From Piromyces finnis (lineage: Eukaryota > Neocallimastigomycota > Neocallimastigomycetes > Neocallimastigales > Neocallimastigaceae): 64,000 nt of DNA. Position 1 is the stretch's first letter; each line of letters starts with the position of its first letter. The stretch spans positions 420,501 to 484,500 of the forward strand of contig MCFH01000039.1 in assembly GCA_002104945.1 (NCBI GenBank), written 5' to 3'. The notes beneath the pieces are model-generated. The model was given only the letters and a program-made list of their open reading frames with translations, did no database searches and was not told the DNA's origin. Both the position numbers and the translations under genes were made by a program. Shown here in pieces: positions 63,552 to 64,000 of the stretch.

Positions 63552-64000
63552 AATTTGACTAACAAGAGAACAATAACTTTAGATATATCATCCTATTAAA
63601 ATAAATACTATAGGATGATATGACTCTTTATTTATTATAAACATTGCCAACTTGCCAACACACTAAATAAATAACAAAATCCTTTCTAATCACATTTCTA
63701 CCACTTGAACCATAAATCTATGCAAATGAGATACACGTGATCCTCTTTTGAATATAAATAATCACTCTTTATTAAATGACTGATAAAAATAGGAATTACT
63801 ATATCTATCTTTTAGTACACTTTATTTCCTATATTACCTAAAGACGAAACTCTTTTTAATAACAAACACCTGAATAAACAATACATGACCAACTATCAAC
63901 CTCTTCACATAAATCTATGTTTTATTATTAATTATAAAATGTTTTCTTTGTTTATTATTAATACTTAACTATCATTTTAGTTATTTATTAATATATACAA
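63552..64000. other. Flanking DNA right of element C
   Basis: Begins with the AATT duplication. A 12-bp inverted repeat ATATCATCCTAT / ATAGGATGATAT lies near 63574-63612. 'ACACGTGAT' at 63735 recalls the CACGTGATTATTAA sites left of element C. No gene recognised. Confidence 0.4.

Noticed and set aside
1-64000. Bacterial operons, phage genes, ribosomal RNA genes, antisense defence systems
   Set aside because: No such gene is visible. All recognisable proteins are retrotransposon-encoded, and no rRNA core sequence was seen.

Overview
The window is very A+T-rich eukaryotic DNA made almost entirely of retrotransposons in several states of decay. No bacterial, plasmid or phage gene is visible. 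The Ty3/gypsy chromoviruses with a chromodomain, Ty1/copia elements, a non-LTR (LINE-type) element, long Asn-rich protein linkers and intergenic DNA of nearly pure A/T suggest an A+T-rich fungus, probably an early-diverging one. This is inference: no host marker gene is present, and another A+T-rich protist cannot be excluded.

Layout: (1) 1-405, tip of a gypsy remnant (family G). (2) 401-6550, minus strand, decayed gypsy element A (gag, protease, RT, RNase H, part of integrase), joined to G at a microhomology. (3) 7351-16303, a four-level nest: solo LTR L2, split by solo LTR L7, split by a solo LTR of family B, split by a complete 6.9 kb element B (8894-15777). Each layer has its own target-site duplication (TSD). 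(4) 16307-22820, solo LTRs of several families, two of them nested, plus a tRNA-like repeat. (5) 23400-26625, gypsy element E4 with an internal deletion and a B-family solo LTR in its integrase. (6) 26840-28684, second family G remnant. (7) 29400-35463, gypsy remnants E5 and E6; E6 contains a B-family LTR that contains a copia fragment. (8) 35464-39937, A/T-rich DNA with a possible minus-strand spliced host transcript near 36835-37625. (9) 39938-45706, minus strand, copia element E7 with its 3' LTR, broken by a solo LTR, two clear nonsense codons and several frameshifts. (10) 45706-54543, plus strand, a LINE whose ORF1 is split by LTR L6, which itself holds L2 (holding L3) and L4. (11) 55954-63551, minus strand, nearly intact gypsy element C with 570-bp LTRs that look identical.

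Main biology: element B has an 11-nt primer-binding site that is exactly complementary to a sequence in its own LTR, 35 nt after a TATA box, as expected for Tf1/sushi-type self-priming. Element C joins gag to pol through a canonical A_AAA_AAC slippery heptamer that abuts the gag stop and is followed by a hairpin. LTRs fall into two classes by ends and TSD length (TGATA...TATCA with 4 bp; TGTxA...CA with 5 bp), and this lets the order of insertions be read. Coordinates of decayed remnants are approximate; those of LTRs with TSDs are exact by eye.
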